Shown piece after piece: positions 9,197-18,113 of a stretch of 64,000 nucleotides of DNA. A model generated the notes under the pieces. The model worked only from the letters and a program-made list of their open reading frames with translations, was not told the DNA's origin and ran no database searches. The position numbers and the translations under genes are program-made. Each line of letters begins with the position of its first letter. Positions within the stretch are counted from its first letter, which is position 1. The stretch is from Paenibacillus albus (GTDB lineage: Bacteria > Bacillota > Bacilli > Paenibacillales > Paenibacillaceae), in the NCBI RefSeq assembly GCF_003952225.1, contig NZ_CP034437.1, positions 2,848,501-2,912,500 on the forward strand, written 5' to 3'.

Positions 9197-9243
9197 AGAT
9201 GCCTCCCGATGCGAATGTCGCATGTAGGAGGCATCTTTTTTTA
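9197..9243 (+). terminator. Strong rho-independent terminator
   Basis: A ten-bp perfect stem AGATGCCTCC/GGAGGCATCT runs into a run of seven T. It ends the dnaJ-region transcript. Confidence 0.85.
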
Positions 9244-9293
9244 TTGATATACAAGCGCTTACAAATGTGGCACAATAGACGGTGAGTTCAGAT

Positions 9294-9309
9294 TTGTGCA
9301 CGGGCACAA
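9294..9309. promoter_or_regulatory. Operator-like inverted repeat before the cupin gene
   Basis: TTGTGC-ACGG-GCACAA is a perfect 6-bp inverted repeat ending 10 bp before the cupin gene's Shine-Dalgarno. A related GGCACAAT stands at 9269-9276. It could be a repressor site for the cupin/oxidoreductase pair. Confidence 0.35.
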
Positions 9310-9330
9310 TGATTTGAGGAGGCGCAGCGA

Positions 9331-9657
9331 ATGCCGGTTAACTTTTACAAAAACACACAGGTTTATCCCGAATGGAGCGAGCTTAGCCATTACGGTATCA
9401 ACCATCTGAAAGTCGGAGATATCGTCAAGCTGCACTATCACGACGCCAATGAGTATTGGATTATTATTAGCGGCAGAGGCACTTGCACGACTGAAGGCGA
9501 TACTTACGAGATCGGTCCCGGCGACATGGTCCTGACCAAACGCGGCGACGAGCATTCCTTAATCGTTACAGAGGAAATGGTGGCCGTATATATTTACGGA
9601 ATTATGCCGGAGGGCGGAAGAGTCGGCTATTTATTCAAAGGAGTTGACGACGTATAA
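9331..9657 (+). CDS. Cupin domain protein
   Basis: A 108-residue single-domain cupin. Cupin motif 1 is seen in VKLHYHDANEYWIIISGRG, with metal ligands HxH and E, and motif 2 in IGPGDMVLTKRGDEHSL, with the last metal histidine. Such small cupins are sugar-binding or isomerase-like metal proteins. AGGAGG precedes the ATG. Its stop overlaps the start of the next gene (TAATG), so it is translationally coupled to a Gfo/Idh/MocA oxidoreductase. This suggests a shared role in sugar or polyol metabolism; the substrate cannot be read. Confidence 0.85.
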   Translation: MPVNFYKNTQVYPEWSELSHYGINHLKVGDIVKLHYHDANEYWIIISGRGTCTTEGDTYEIGPGDMVLTKRGDEHSLIVTEEMVAVYIYGIMPEGGRVGYLFKGVDDV

Positions 9658-10682
9658 TGACGCTTCGGATCATTCAAGTTGGTCTTGGCATGCACGGCTT
9701 CGGCGTCGCCCAAGCATTCGTCAAGCATTCGCCGGATTTCGAATATGCCGGCGTGGTGGAGATTAATCCTGCTCGGCTGAAGGAATGTGCGGCCGTGCTT
9801 GGCGTGGCGGAAGAAGTCAGCTTCACGGATTACAAGGAAGCTTTTGCAACGCTTACGGCAGATGCAGTCTTCGTTACGGCAGCATCTCCTTATCATTATG
9901 CAATCTGTAAAGCAGCACTGGAGCAAGGGCTGCATGTGCTGGTCGAGAAGCCGTTCGTGCTCAATATTGAAGAGGGCTGCGAGCTCGTTGAACTGGCGAA
10001 GAACAAGCAGCTGATTCTGATGGTCAGTCAGAACTACCGCTATCAGAACCACGTGCTGTCGCTCAAGAACGCAATCGGCGAAGTGGGCAAGCCGCTCTTC
10101 GTGCAAGCGCAGTTCTACTACGATCACTTCGGTAAAGATTACCAGCAGGTCATGGACAACTTCATGCTGCTCGAGATGGCGGTTCACCATATTGATATGA
10201 TTCGATACTTGTTCGAGTCGAACATTCGCACGGTATCGGGGAAGACGTGGAACATTGAAGGAAGCATGTACAATGGCCATCCGAACGTGCAGGCTAGTAT
10301 GGAGCTGGATAACGGTATGCCAGTGTTCTACCTGGGCAGCCTCGTCTCTAAAGGGTTGGCGTCGCCGTGGGAAGGCGAATGGCGCGTTCAATGCCAGGAC
10401 GGCTCCATTCACTTGGGGGATCTTGGACAAGGCTATGGCGTCTATATAGTAGATCAACAACAGAATAAGAGCTATGTCCCCTATGAGGACGGTCCGCTGC
10501 CAGATTCGAAGCAAGGCATTCACAGCGTGCTCGCCGAGTTCGCAGCGCGGATTCAGGATGGCGCTGAGCCAGCCCTGTCCGGTCGAGATAACTTGCACAC
10601 GTTGGCGGCGCTTATCGCATTCGCAGATTCTTCCGCAAGCGGTCTGGTCAAACACCCGGAGAGCTATATCGTCACGAACTAA
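9657..10682 (+). CDS. Gfo/Idh/MocA-family NAD(P)-dependent oxidoreductase
   Basis: A 341-residue sugar or inositol dehydrogenase-type protein. The N-terminal Rossmann fold has IIQVGLGMHGFGVAQAF and the family motif CKAALEQGLHVLVEKPF, whose Lys is catalytic. The central helix MAVHHIDMIRYLF supplies the usual H-x-x-D and a C-terminal alpha/beta domain follows. The ATG overlaps the cupin stop by one base. The substrate is unknown. Confidence 0.9.
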   Translation: MTLRIIQVGLGMHGFGVAQAFVKHSPDFEYAGVVEINPARLKECAAVLGVAEEVSFTDYKEAFATLTADAVFVTAASPYHYAICKAALEQGLHVLVEKPFVLNIEEGCELVELAKNKQLILMVSQNYRYQNHVLSLKNAIGEVGKPLFVQAQFYYDHFGKDYQQVMDNFMLLEMAVHHIDMIRYLFESNIRTVSGKTWNIEGSMYNGHPNVQASMELDNGMPVFYLGSLVSKGLASPWEGEWRVQCQDGSIHLGDLGQGYGVYIVDQQQNKSYVPYEDGPLPDSKQGIHSVLAEFAARIQDGAEPALSGRDNLHTLAALIAFADSSASGLVKHPESYIVTN

Positions 10683-10701
10683 TCGTTTCCTCATACACAT
10701 G

Positions 10702-10742
10702 AACAAGTCTCCGCTCAAGCGATTGCTGCGGAGGCTTGTTTG
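10702..10742 (+). terminator. Terminator after the cupin/oxidoreductase pair
   Basis: Stem AACAAGTCTCCGC/GCGGAGGCTTGTT of 13 bp with one mismatch, followed by a modest T tract. Confidence 0.6.
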
Positions 10743-10760
10743 TGCATGTGGGACCTGCTT

Positions 10761-10789
10761 TTGCTTGGGAGCGCGTAAACGTGTAAAAT
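10761..10789 (+). promoter_or_regulatory. Candidate sigma-A promoter for prmA
   Basis: TTGCTT (10761-10766), a 17-bp spacer and TAAAAT (10784-10789). It follows the preceding terminator and lies 49 bp before the prmA start. Confidence 0.6.
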
Positions 10790-10838
10790 AGAAGCAATAT
10801 ACACCAAACTAGTGTTAAATTCAGGGGGACATATTCAA

Positions 10839-11804
10839 GTGAAATGGCATGAAATTACGATCTCGACAACGGAAGAAGCAATCGAGATGATCTCCAACTT
10901 CTTGCATGAAATGGATGCCGACGGCGTATCCATTGAAGAATCAGGCACACTCAATAAACAAAGAGACACGTCCCTCGGACAGTGGTATGAGCATCCGCTG
11001 AACGATATTCCGGAAGGACATGCGGTCATTAAAGGCTATTTCTCGGAGCTTGATACGGATGTTGAGGCATTAACGACTGCGTTGATTACTCGCATTGATG
11101 AGCTGCGCGAATTCGATATTGAGCCGGGCGAATATACAATTACCAAAGCGATGGTCGACGAAGAAGACTGGGCAAATGCGTGGAAAACATACTTCAAGCC
11201 AATCCGCGTATCCGAACGTTTGACGATTAAACCGACTTGGGAAGAATACATGCCATCGCCAGATGAACGTATTATCGAGCTGGATCCAGGCATGGCATTC
11301 GGTACAGGCACGCATCCGACGACAGCGCTCTGCTTGCGGACACTGGAATCGGTCATCAAAGGCGATGAGGAAGTTATCGACGTGGGCACAGGCTCCGGTA
11401 TTCTCGCCATTGGTGCTATGCTGCTTGGCGCACGCCGCGTGCTGGCGCTTGATCTTGATCCGATCTCGGTTACTTCCGCAACGGAGAATACTCGTCTAAA
11501 CAATTTGCAAGACGATATCCAAGTGTATTTGAGTGACCTGCTTGGCGTCCTGAACAGCGATCAGAAGCTGAATGTTACGGTTCCTGTCGATGTTGTTGTG
11601 GCGAATATTCTGGCAGAGATCATTCTGCTCTTCATTGACGATGTGTACGCTGCGCTGAAGCCAGGCGGCACCTATATCGCATCGGGAATTTGGAAGAACA
11701 AAGAAGAAGCGGTTGAAGAAGGCTTACAGGCAGCTGGGTTTACGATTATCGACCGTCAGCGCGATCAAGATTGGATTGCGTTCGTTGCGAAGAAACCGGA
11801 ATAA
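10839..11804 (+). CDS. prmA: Ribosomal protein L11 methyltransferase PrmA
   Basis: SAM-dependent methyltransferase that trimethylates L11, about 321 aa. An N-terminal substrate-recognition domain (KWHEITISTTEEA) is followed by ELDPGMAFGTGTHPTTALCL, typical of PrmA. The Rossmann methyltransferase motif I is EVIDVGTGSGILAIGAMLLGA, and NPF-like VVANILAEIILLF follows. The GTG at 10839 has AGGGGGAC 8 bases upstream; an ATG at 10812 is in frame but precedes the ribosome binding site. The prmA-S2P-rsmE-mtaB arrangement suggests one operon. Confidence 0.95.
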   Translation: MKWHEITISTTEEAIEMISNFLHEMDADGVSIEESGTLNKQRDTSLGQWYEHPLNDIPEGHAVIKGYFSELDTDVEALTTALITRIDELREFDIEPGEYTITKAMVDEEDWANAWKTYFKPIRVSERLTIKPTWEEYMPSPDERIIELDPGMAFGTGTHPTTALCLRTLESVIKGDEEVIDVGTGSGILAIGAMLLGARRVLALDLDPISVTSATENTRLNNLQDDIQVYLSDLLGVLNSDQKLNVTVPVDVVVANILAEIILLFIDDVYAALKPGGTYIASGIWKNKEEAVEEGLQAAGFTIIDRQRDQDWIAFVAKKPE

Positions 11805-11856
11805 GCGGGGGAATCGGCTTTAGCCGAAGCTTATATCCTTAGGAGGAAGATAATCG

Positions 11857-12597
11857 GTGTCAGATTTGTTATGGTACCCGTTAAACGATTTACCGTTTGT
11901 TTTTCTTGTGATTATGATTGCTTTCACGGCACATGAATTCGCGCATGCGTATTTCGCTTATAAATTTGGCGACCGCACAGCGTACGATGCCGGGCGCGTT
12001 ACATTGAACCCTCGAGCACATCTCGATGTGCTCGGTACGTTTCTTATTCTGACCGCAGGCTTTGGCTGGGCGAAGCCGGTTCCAGTCAATCGGGGACGCT
12101 TCAAGCGCCCTCGGTTGATGGGTATAATCGTCTCTGCGGCTGGTCCAATCAGCAATTTGTTGCTGACCGCAATAGGTGTTTTGGCGATCTATGTGGTATA
12201 CGAGTCGGGGTTAATGGATGCGGCTTCGGTTGGAGTGCGTAGAGCAATTGTTCATTTCTTATACTACTTGATTCAGCTTAACGTCGTGCTATTCATACTG
12301 AATCTAATACCTGTACCGCCGCTGGATGGCTACCGTATCTTGCAAGATATTGTACCGACGGATTTGCGAATACGAATGGACCAGAACGCTCACTGGGGGA
12401 TCTTCATCTTTTTACTTCTTGCGTTCATTCCGCCACTAAGGGCAGCGACTCTTGATCCGCTGTTTTCCTATTCGAATGACATCCTAAGATGGTTTAATTT
12501 GTTTTTCAATCAGTTTTTCGAAAGCAACAGTTGGTTCAGATTCTTGACCGACTTCTATCAGGTTTCACCAACCGATCTCGGCTTGGAAAATGTTTGA
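11857..12597 (+). CDS. Site-2 protease-like membrane metalloprotease (M50 family)
   Basis: A 246-residue polytopic membrane protein. The zinc motif HEFAH is at residues 26-30 within the first membrane segment. NPRAHLDVLGT follows, and later PVPPLDGYRIL supplies the third zinc ligand (Asp). Around five hydrophobic segments are visible. This is the short S2P family without a PDZ domain; its substrate is unknown. The GTG start is preceded by AGGAGGA. It lies between prmA and rsmE with small gaps, as is common in Paenibacillaceae. Confidence 0.88.
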   Translation: MSDLLWYPLNDLPFVFLVIMIAFTAHEFAHAYFAYKFGDRTAYDAGRVTLNPRAHLDVLGTFLILTAGFGWAKPVPVNRGRFKRPRLMGIIVSAAGPISNLLLTAIGVLAIYVVYESGLMDAASVGVRRAIVHFLYYLIQLNVVLFILNLIPVPPLDGYRILQDIVPTDLRIRMDQNAHWGIFIFLLLAFIPPLRAATLDPLFSYSNDILRWFNLFFNQFFESNSWFRFLTDFYQVSPTDLGLENV

Positions 12598-12712
12598 CCT
12601 CCCTAGCAAAGGTGCGCCAAAACGTGTATCATGTAGGTTGGAGTTTTTCGCGGGAGGACCTTCAGTTTCGTCCTCGGATTGCAATTTGGAGTAGAGAGGT
12701 TTGACCCGACCC

Positions 12713-13483
12713 ATGCAACGTTATTTTGTAACGCCTGAGCAGCTGCAGGACAATCGCGTCGTGCTCACAGGTGACGATGCCCATCACGTTGTACGTGTGA
12801 TGCGGATGGAAGCAGGAGATAGCATCATTGTGAGTGACGGACAGTCGCGAGTCGCTGAAGCGGTCATTCGCGTGCTCTCGCCGGGCAATGTAGAGGCCGA
12901 AGTATCGGAGTGGCTGCAGGATAGCAGCGAGCCGCTTTGGTCCATAACCGTCGCACAAAGCTTGCCTAAGGGCGATAAAATGGAAATTGTCATTCAGAAG
13001 GGAACCGAAATCGGCGCAGTCAGCTTCGTGCCGTTCGAGTCTCAGCGGATGATTGTTCAATATGATGGGAAGAAGGAAGCCAAACGTCTGGAGCGTTGGG
13101 GCAAAATCGCAAAGGAAGCGGCGGAGCAGGCACATCGCAGCCGGATTCCAGCCATTGAGGCAGTAGCTTCGTGGAAAGAGCTGATTGCGCTTATCAAGAC
13201 TTACGATTTGGCCTTGTTCTGTTACGAGAAGGAAGGCGGCTGCCTCGGCTTGCGGGATGCAATATCCGCGCAGCGGGCACGTCAAGGCTGGGGCAGCGAG
13301 GAGCGCAGCATACTGCTCATCGTTGGACCTGAAGGCGGCTTCACCGAGCGTGAAGCTGGCGAAGCAGAGGAAGCCGGCGCAGTGGTTGTCGGCTTAGGCA
13401 AGCGAATCTTACGCACGGAAACGGCTGCGATGGTTGGACTCGCCTGCCTCATGTATGAATCCGGAGAAATGGGAGGCGTTTAA
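12713..13483 (+). CDS. rsmE: 16S rRNA (uracil1498-N3)-methyltransferase RsmE
   Basis: SPOUT-class methyltransferase of about 256 aa. The N-terminal PUA-like domain begins MQRYFVTPEQ. Motifs are VAQSLPKGDKMEIVIQKGTEIG, a Ser/Arg-rich stretch QAHRSRIP, and the SPOUT knot LLIVGPEGGFTEREAGEAEEAG with GLGKRILRTETA. The ATG at 12713 is chosen over the TTG at 12701 because AGAGAGGT precedes it at a workable distance and it yields the usual N-terminus. Its end nearly abuts mtaB, whose ribosome binding site lies inside rsmE. Confidence 0.95.
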   Translation: MQRYFVTPEQLQDNRVVLTGDDAHHVVRVMRMEAGDSIIVSDGQSRVAEAVIRVLSPGNVEAEVSEWLQDSSEPLWSITVAQSLPKGDKMEIVIQKGTEIGAVSFVPFESQRMIVQYDGKKEAKRLERWGKIAKEAAEQAHRSRIPAIEAVASWKELIALIKTYDLALFCYEKEGGCLGLRDAISAQRARQGWGSEERSILLIVGPEGGFTEREAGEAEEAGAVVVGLGKRILRTETAAMVGLACLMYESGEMGGV

Positions 13484-13488
13484 CAACT

Positions 13489-14853
13489 ATGCCATCAGTT
13501 GCTTTTTACACACTTGGATGCAAAGTTAACTTTTATGATACAGAAGCAGTTTGGCAGCTGTTTAAGAATGAAGGCTACGAGCAGGTCGACTTCGAAACGA
13601 CGACAGCTGACGTTTATTTGATCAACACTTGTACGGTTACGAATACGGGGGATAAGAAGAGCAGACAGATTATCCGCCGTGCGATTCGTCGCAACCCTGA
13701 TGCAATTATCGCGGTTACAGGCTGCTACGCGCAGACATCGCCTGCCGAGATTCTTGCAATTGAAGGCGTTGACCTTGTTATCGGAACACAGGACCGAGAC
13801 AAGCTGATGACGTACATCTCGGACCTGCACCAAGAGCGCAAACCGGTGAACGCCGTTCGCAACATAATGAAGACGCGGGAGTTCGAGGAGCTCGACGTGC
13901 CTGATTTTGCAGAGCGCACGCGTGCATTCCTGAAGATTCAAGAAGGCTGCAACAACTTCTGTACCTTCTGCATTATTCCATGGTCGCGCGGGTTATCCCG
14001 CAGCCGTGATCCGCAAAGTGTACTGAACCAGGCGCGCCAGCTCGTGGAAGCGGGCTATAAGGAAATCGTCCTGACAGGCATTCATACCGGCGGTTATGGT
14101 GATGATATGGAGAACTACAAATTGTCGGATCTGATTTGGGATCTCGATAAGATCGACGGTCTAGAGCGCATTCGCATCAGCTCCATTGAAGCGAGTCAGA
14201 TCGATGAAGATATGATCGACGTTCTGAACCGTTCGAGCAAAATGTGCCGTCATCTCCATATTCCGCTGCAAGCGGGCGATACCGGTGTGCTGAAGCGTAT
14301 GCGCAGAAAGTACACAACCGAGGAGTTCGCGGAGAAAATCAAGCTGCTGCACGAGGCGATGCCTGGCGTAGCGATTACGACTGACGTTATCGTCGGCTTC
14401 CCAGGCGAGACGGATGAAATGTTCGAGAACGGCTTCAAATTCATGGAAGAAATGAATTTTGCCGAGATGCATGTATTCCCGTATTCCAAGCGTACAGGTA
14501 CGCCTGCAGCGCGTATGGAAGATCAGATTGATGATGAAGTGAAGAACGAGCGCGTTCATAAGCTGATTGATCTCTCCGAGCGGATGCAGCTTGAATATGC
14601 GAAGAAGTATGTCGGTGAAGTGCTAGATATCATTCCGGAGCGCGAGCATAAGGGCTCTGAAGGTTCCGGTCTCATCATGGGCTACTCGGATAACTACATT
14701 CAAGTGGTGTTCGAAGGTTCCGTAGATCTGGTCGGCGAGCTATGCCGTGTGAAAATTACGGAGGCTGGCGTCAACGAGTGCCGAGGTCAGCTCGTACGCG
14801 TCCTTGATGCGAAGACAGCACCTGCTGTTATGCCGCAAGCGTTGCAGGCGTAA
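13489..14853 (+). CDS. mtaB: tRNA t6A37 methylthiotransferase MtaB
   Basis: Radical SAM enzyme converting t6A37 to ms2t6A37 in tRNAs reading ANN codons; 454 aa. The N-terminal UPF0004 domain (FYTLGCKVNFYDTEAV, NTCTVTNTGDKKSRQ, GCYAQTSP) holds three cysteines for the auxiliary cluster. The radical SAM CX3CX2C is C154, C158 and C161 (EGCNNFCTFC). A C-terminal TRAM domain follows. GGGAGG stands upstream within rsmE. The 'GCKVN' start favours MtaB over MiaB and RimO. Confidence 0.95.
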   Translation: MPSVAFYTLGCKVNFYDTEAVWQLFKNEGYEQVDFETTTADVYLINTCTVTNTGDKKSRQIIRRAIRRNPDAIIAVTGCYAQTSPAEILAIEGVDLVIGTQDRDKLMTYISDLHQERKPVNAVRNIMKTREFEELDVPDFAERTRAFLKIQEGCNNFCTFCIIPWSRGLSRSRDPQSVLNQARQLVEAGYKEIVLTGIHTGGYGDDMENYKLSDLIWDLDKIDGLERIRISSIEASQIDEDMIDVLNRSSKMCRHLHIPLQAGDTGVLKRMRRKYTTEEFAEKIKLLHEAMPGVAITTDVIVGFPGETDEMFENGFKFMEEMNFAEMHVFPYSKRTGTPAARMEDQIDDEVKNERVHKLIDLSERMQLEYAKKYVGEVLDIIPEREHKGSEGSGLIMGYSDNYIQVVFEGSVDLVGELCRVKITEAGVNECRGQLVRVLDAKTAPAVMPQALQA

Positions 14854-14942
14854 TTCTCCGAGAAGCAACAGTAAACTTACTGCAGGGATTCTTAAGCTGT
14901 CCACTAATGGGCTGCGTGAGAGTCCTTGCTCTACATACGAAC

Positions 14943-14956
14943 CATTTCATGAAATG
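14943..14956. promoter_or_regulatory. 14-bp perfect palindrome before the Nudix gene
   Basis: CATTTCATGAAATG reads the same on both strands and ends just before the AAAGGGGAACG ribosome binding site. It could be an operator or a small hairpin; there is no other support. Confidence 0.25.
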
Positions 14957-14976
14957 CGTAAAGGGGAACGAACGGG

Positions 14977-15402
14977 ATGAAAGAAATCTCAGCAGGTGGA
15001 GTTGTGTTCCGCAAGCATGAAGGTGCGCTGCAGATTCAGTTGATTCAGGATCGCTATGGCAAAATCTCGTTGCCCAAGGGCAAAATGGAAGCCGGCGAAA
15101 CAGTCGAGCAGACCGCGCTGCGTGAAATTGTAGAAGAGACGGGCATGGAAGGCGTCATTATTGCGCCGATTGACCAGATTAAATACAAATACAATCACGA
15201 ATCTAAAGGGCTTGTAGATAAAGAGGTTCATTATTATCTCGTGGAAGCAGTCGGCGGCAAGCTGCAGGCACAGGTCGAGGAAATTCGCGGTGTGGAATGG
15301 TTCGAGCCATCCGAGGCTTGGAGACGGCAGAAGCAGTCCGGTTATAACAACAATGACCGAATTGTAGCCGGAGCGCTGAGGCTGCTGGGGATTAGTGTGT
15401 AA
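14977..15402 (+). CDS. Nudix hydrolase
   Basis: A 141-residue pyrophosphohydrolase. The full Nudix box runs from G35 to about residue 57: G-x5-E41-x7-R49-E50-I-V-E-E54-x-G56. It begins MKEISAGGVVFRK, as in MutT/ADP-ribose-type members, and LPKGKMEAGE precedes the box. The substrate (oxidised nucleotide, dinucleotide polyphosphate or RNA cap) cannot be told. It is separated from mtaB by 123 bp holding a palindrome, so it may have its own control. Confidence 0.9.
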   Translation: MKEISAGGVVFRKHEGALQIQLIQDRYGKISLPKGKMEAGETVEQTALREIVEETGMEGVIIAPIDQIKYKYNHESKGLVDKEVHYYLVEAVGGKLQAQVEEIRGVEWFEPSEAWRRQKQSGYNNNDRIVAGALRLLGISV

Positions 15403-15474
15403 ATCGTCTCCGGAATGGGAAAAAAGAGCATCTCTGAGGGATTCACATTCGCGTAAATCCGCAGCAAACAGCAA

Positions 15475-15499
15475 AAGAAGATCCCTGAGGGATCTTCTT
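15475..15499 (-). terminator. Terminator, mainly for the minus-strand transporter gene
   Basis: A perfect 10-bp stem AAGAAGATCC/GGATCTTCTT with a 5-nt loop. Read on the minus strand it is followed by TTTTGCTGTTT. It lies between convergent genes and could also stop the Nudix transcript. Confidence 0.7.
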
Positions 15500-15508
15500 C
15501 CCGGCAGC

Positions 15509-16495
15509 TCAAGCCGGAGTAAGCTTCCGCAACCTCGGAAGATAACAGAGCGGCAGCGCGAGCAGTGAGCTGAGCACGTTGAACAGCGTCTGCGCGTGGG
15601 CGATTTGCCCAGCTGGCGATGATGTCAGCCAGGCCGCCGCCACGCCGAGCTCGGCAGCGAAAGGAGCGAACAGCGCGGCGCCGCCGACGTTGAGCAGCAC
15701 ATGCGCCAGCGCGACGAACCGCCCGGCGCGAGTCCCGCCGAGCGCCGCGATGACGGCGGTCACGCAAGTGCCGACGTTCGCGCCGAGCACGATGGCGATT
15801 CCGATCGGAAGAGGCATCGCGCCGGACTGGGCGAGGCCCATGACGATGCCGATGACGGCTGCGCTGCTGTGCATCATGGCGGTGAGCACAATCCCCGCCG
15901 CGATCCCCCACAGCACGCTAACCTCGGCTCGCGCGAGGAACTCGTGGAAGAACTTCGTCGACTGCACGGCAGGGGCGACGGATTGCATGAGCCCGATGCC
16001 AATGAGCAGCAAGGCGAAGCCGCCGAGGACGACGCTTAGACTGCGAACTGGCATTATGAAGCGGCGAAGTCCATTTCTACCTCGGCCGAGCCAATTCTCG
16101 GCTCCAAGTTCGCCAAAGGTGACGGTCGTAAGCCATAATCCAAGCGCAAGCAGTAGAAGCGGCCAGCCAAGCCGGTTTAAGTTCAATCCGATGAGCTCGG
16201 TCGTCAAGCAAGTGCCGATATTGGTGCCAAGAATGAGGCCAAGCGTACGCGGGAATGTAAGCAGTCCGGCGTTGACGAGCCCAATTGCGATAACGGTAAC
16301 GGCTGTGCTGCTCTGCAGTACAGCCGTTGTTGCTGTCCCGACAAGCAAGCCACGAAGCGGCGTTGAAGTAAACCTTTGCAGCACAACATGCAGTCGGTTG
16401 CCAACGGAGCGCTGAAGCGCAAGCTCCATTGCCCGCATGCCGAGCAGGAAGAGAATAAAGCCGAGTGTCATCGGAATGAGGATGGTATTGAGCAT
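15509..16495 (-). CDS. Na/Pi-cotransporter family (PF02690-type) membrane protein
   Basis: Integral membrane protein of about 328 aa with two inverted repeats of the NptA/PNaS type. Signature QSSTAVTVIAIGLVNAG and HSSAAVIGIVMGLAQSG are the paired QSS/HSS motifs, each followed by a GxNxGTC segment (LGTNIGTCLTTEL and LGANVGTCVTAVI). It probably couples sodium to phosphate uptake or efflux; no PhoU domain is attached. The ATG at 16495 is preferred because AAAGGAG stands 10 bases upstream, whereas the one at 16504 leaves one base. The DNA is notably GC-rich. Confidence 0.88.
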   Translation of the reverse strand: MLNTILIPMTLGFILFLLGMRAMELALQRSVGNRLHVVLQRFTSTPLRGLLVGTATTAVLQSSTAVTVIAIGLVNAGLLTFPRTLGLILGTNIGTCLTTELIGLNLNRLGWPLLLLALGLWLTTVTFGELGAENWLGRGRNGLRRFIMPVRSLSVVLGGFALLLIGIGLMQSVAPAVQSTKFFHEFLARAEVSVLWGIAAGIVLTAMMHSSAAVIGIVMGLAQSGAMPLPIGIAIVLGANVGTCVTAVIAALGGTRAGRFVALAHVLLNVGGAALFAPFAAELGVAAAWLTSSPAGQIAHAQTLFNVLSSLLALPLCYLPRLRKLTPA

Positions 16496-16609
16496 TGCGC
16501 TCATTCTCCTTTCGTACCACAGACTGAAGGCTAAATATAAATACATATGCTTGGTGCAGGACGAGCATGACTAGCATCATCAAGCTAGATGCATGAGGAA
16601 AAGGTGGAG

Positions 16610-18031
16610 ATGGAATTGGAACGGGCAAAAGCGATATTACAGCGTGATCGCAAAAAAAGATTGGAAGCCGGTCACCCCTGGGTGTTCGCAAGCGAGATTA
16701 ATCGGGTGGAAGGCGAAGCAACGCCAGGCGATTTGGTTGACCTCGTAACTCATCAAGGACGCTATCTGGCGACAGGTTACTGGAACCCGCGCTCGCAAAT
16801 TACAGTACGCATCGTCTCTTACAAACCTATCGCGTCGATGGACAAAGCGTTCTTCGTTGAACGCTTCAGCCAGTGCGCGCAGCACCGCAGTCGGTTCGTA
16901 GAAGGCAATGATTGCCGTCTGGTGTACGGAGAGGCGGATTTCTTGCCAGGTCTCATCGTTGATCGCTTCGGCGGCGTACTCGTCGTCCAGCTGCTTACAC
17001 TCGGAATGGACGCGCGCCGTGATGAAATCATTGCCGCGCTTGTCGAAGTGTTTGCGCCGCAAGGGATTTATGAGCGCAGCGACGTGTCGGTGCGAGAGCT
17101 GGAAGGGTTGGAGCAGCGGACAGGCGTCCTCTATGGCGATTGCCCGAGAATTGTGGAGATCATCGAGAACGGATTGAAGATGGAAGTCGATATCGTGGAA
17201 GGGCAGAAGACCGGCTATTTCTTCGACCAACGCGAGAACCGGGCTTCAATTGCACCGCTTATGCTCGGCTGGGGTGCGCGCAGCGGCATTAAGCTGGCGC
17301 CGTTGCCAACAGATGGTGCAGCAGAGGCGAAAGCCGCGCAATCGGATGATACCGGCACGCTCGCAACACTAAACGAAGAGAAGCTCGTCCCCGTCAATGC
17401 GAATGGCAAAGTCGTCACGTTCCCGTTCTGGGACGGCGCGACGGTGCTGGAATGTTTTGCGCATACGGGCAGCTTCACGCTACACGCATGTAAGTATGGT
17501 GCGAAGAAGGTAACTTGCTTGGACGTCTCCGAGCATGCAATCGATACGGCTCGCAGCAACGTCATCCGTAATGGGTTCGAAGATCGGGTTGAATTCGTCG
17601 TAGCGGATGCATTCGAGTACCTGCGCAAGCAAGTGAAGGGAATCGAGGAGCGCCATGATCGCGCGGCAGGCAAAAGCGATACATCGAAGCCGTTGAGTGA
17701 TGCTGGCCGCAAGTGGGACGTTGTTATCCTTGATCCGCCAGCTTTCACGAAGTCGAGAAGCGCGATTGAAGGCGCGGTCAGAGGCTACAAGGACATTAAC
17801 TTGCATGGGCTTAAGCTCGTTAATGAAGGCGGCTATCTCGTAACCGCGAGCTGCTCCTATCATATGCGTCCCGACTTGTTCCTTGAGACGATTCAAGCAG
17901 CAGCAATCGACGCAGGCAAGACGATCCGTCTCATTGAATGGCGCGCTGCCGGCAAGGATCATCCGCAGATCGTCGGCGTGAACGAGGGCCATTATTTGAA
18001 GTTTGGCATATTTGAAGTGCGCAGCCGCTAG
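16610..18031 (+). CDS. PUA-domain class I SAM-dependent rRNA methyltransferase (RlmI/RlmK-like)
   Basis: A 473-residue protein. The N-terminal PUA-like RNA-binding domain is LERAKAILQRDRKKRLEAGHPWVFASEI. A middle domain (GLIVDRFGGVLVVQ, GQKTGYFFDQRENR) and a Rossmann methyltransferase with motif I VLECFAHTGSFTLHACKYGA and motif IV LDPPAFTKSR follow. The family makes 5-methylcytosine in 23S rRNA. Length exceeds the usual 390-400 because of two insertions: about 45 residues after NRASIAPLM (Ala/Thr-rich) and about 20 before WDVVILDPP. The start at 16610 follows GAGGAAAAGGTGG; an ATG at 16589 precedes it. Confidence 0.88.
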   Translation: MELERAKAILQRDRKKRLEAGHPWVFASEINRVEGEATPGDLVDLVTHQGRYLATGYWNPRSQITVRIVSYKPIASMDKAFFVERFSQCAQHRSRFVEGNDCRLVYGEADFLPGLIVDRFGGVLVVQLLTLGMDARRDEIIAALVEVFAPQGIYERSDVSVRELEGLEQRTGVLYGDCPRIVEIIENGLKMEVDIVEGQKTGYFFDQRENRASIAPLMLGWGARSGIKLAPLPTDGAAEAKAAQSDDTGTLATLNEEKLVPVNANGKVVTFPFWDGATVLECFAHTGSFTLHACKYGAKKVTCLDVSEHAIDTARSNVIRNGFEDRVEFVVADAFEYLRKQVKGIEERHDRAAGKSDTSKPLSDAGRKWDVVILDPPAFTKSRSAIEGAVRGYKDINLHGLKLVNEGGYLVTASCSYHMRPDLFLETIQAAAIDAGKTIRLIEWRAAGKDHPQIVGVNEGHYLKFGIFEVRSR

Positions 18032-18055
18032 AAAGCGTATCGCATGAAATGAAGA

Positions 18056-18095
18056 AGAAGTGCAGGCTGGTAACAGCGGGTGCACTTCTTTTTTT
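18056..18095 (+). terminator. Terminator after the methyltransferase gene
   Basis: Stem AGAAGTGCA/TGCACTTCT (9 bp perfect) followed by a seven-T run. Confidence 0.85.
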
Positions 18096-18113
18096 GGTGT
18101 TCTCTGATGGAAA

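Noticed and set aside
15342-15911. 189-codon minus frame overlapping the transporter and Nudix genes
   Set aside because: Arg/His-rich composition typical of a shadow frame; both overlapped genes have clear family motifs.
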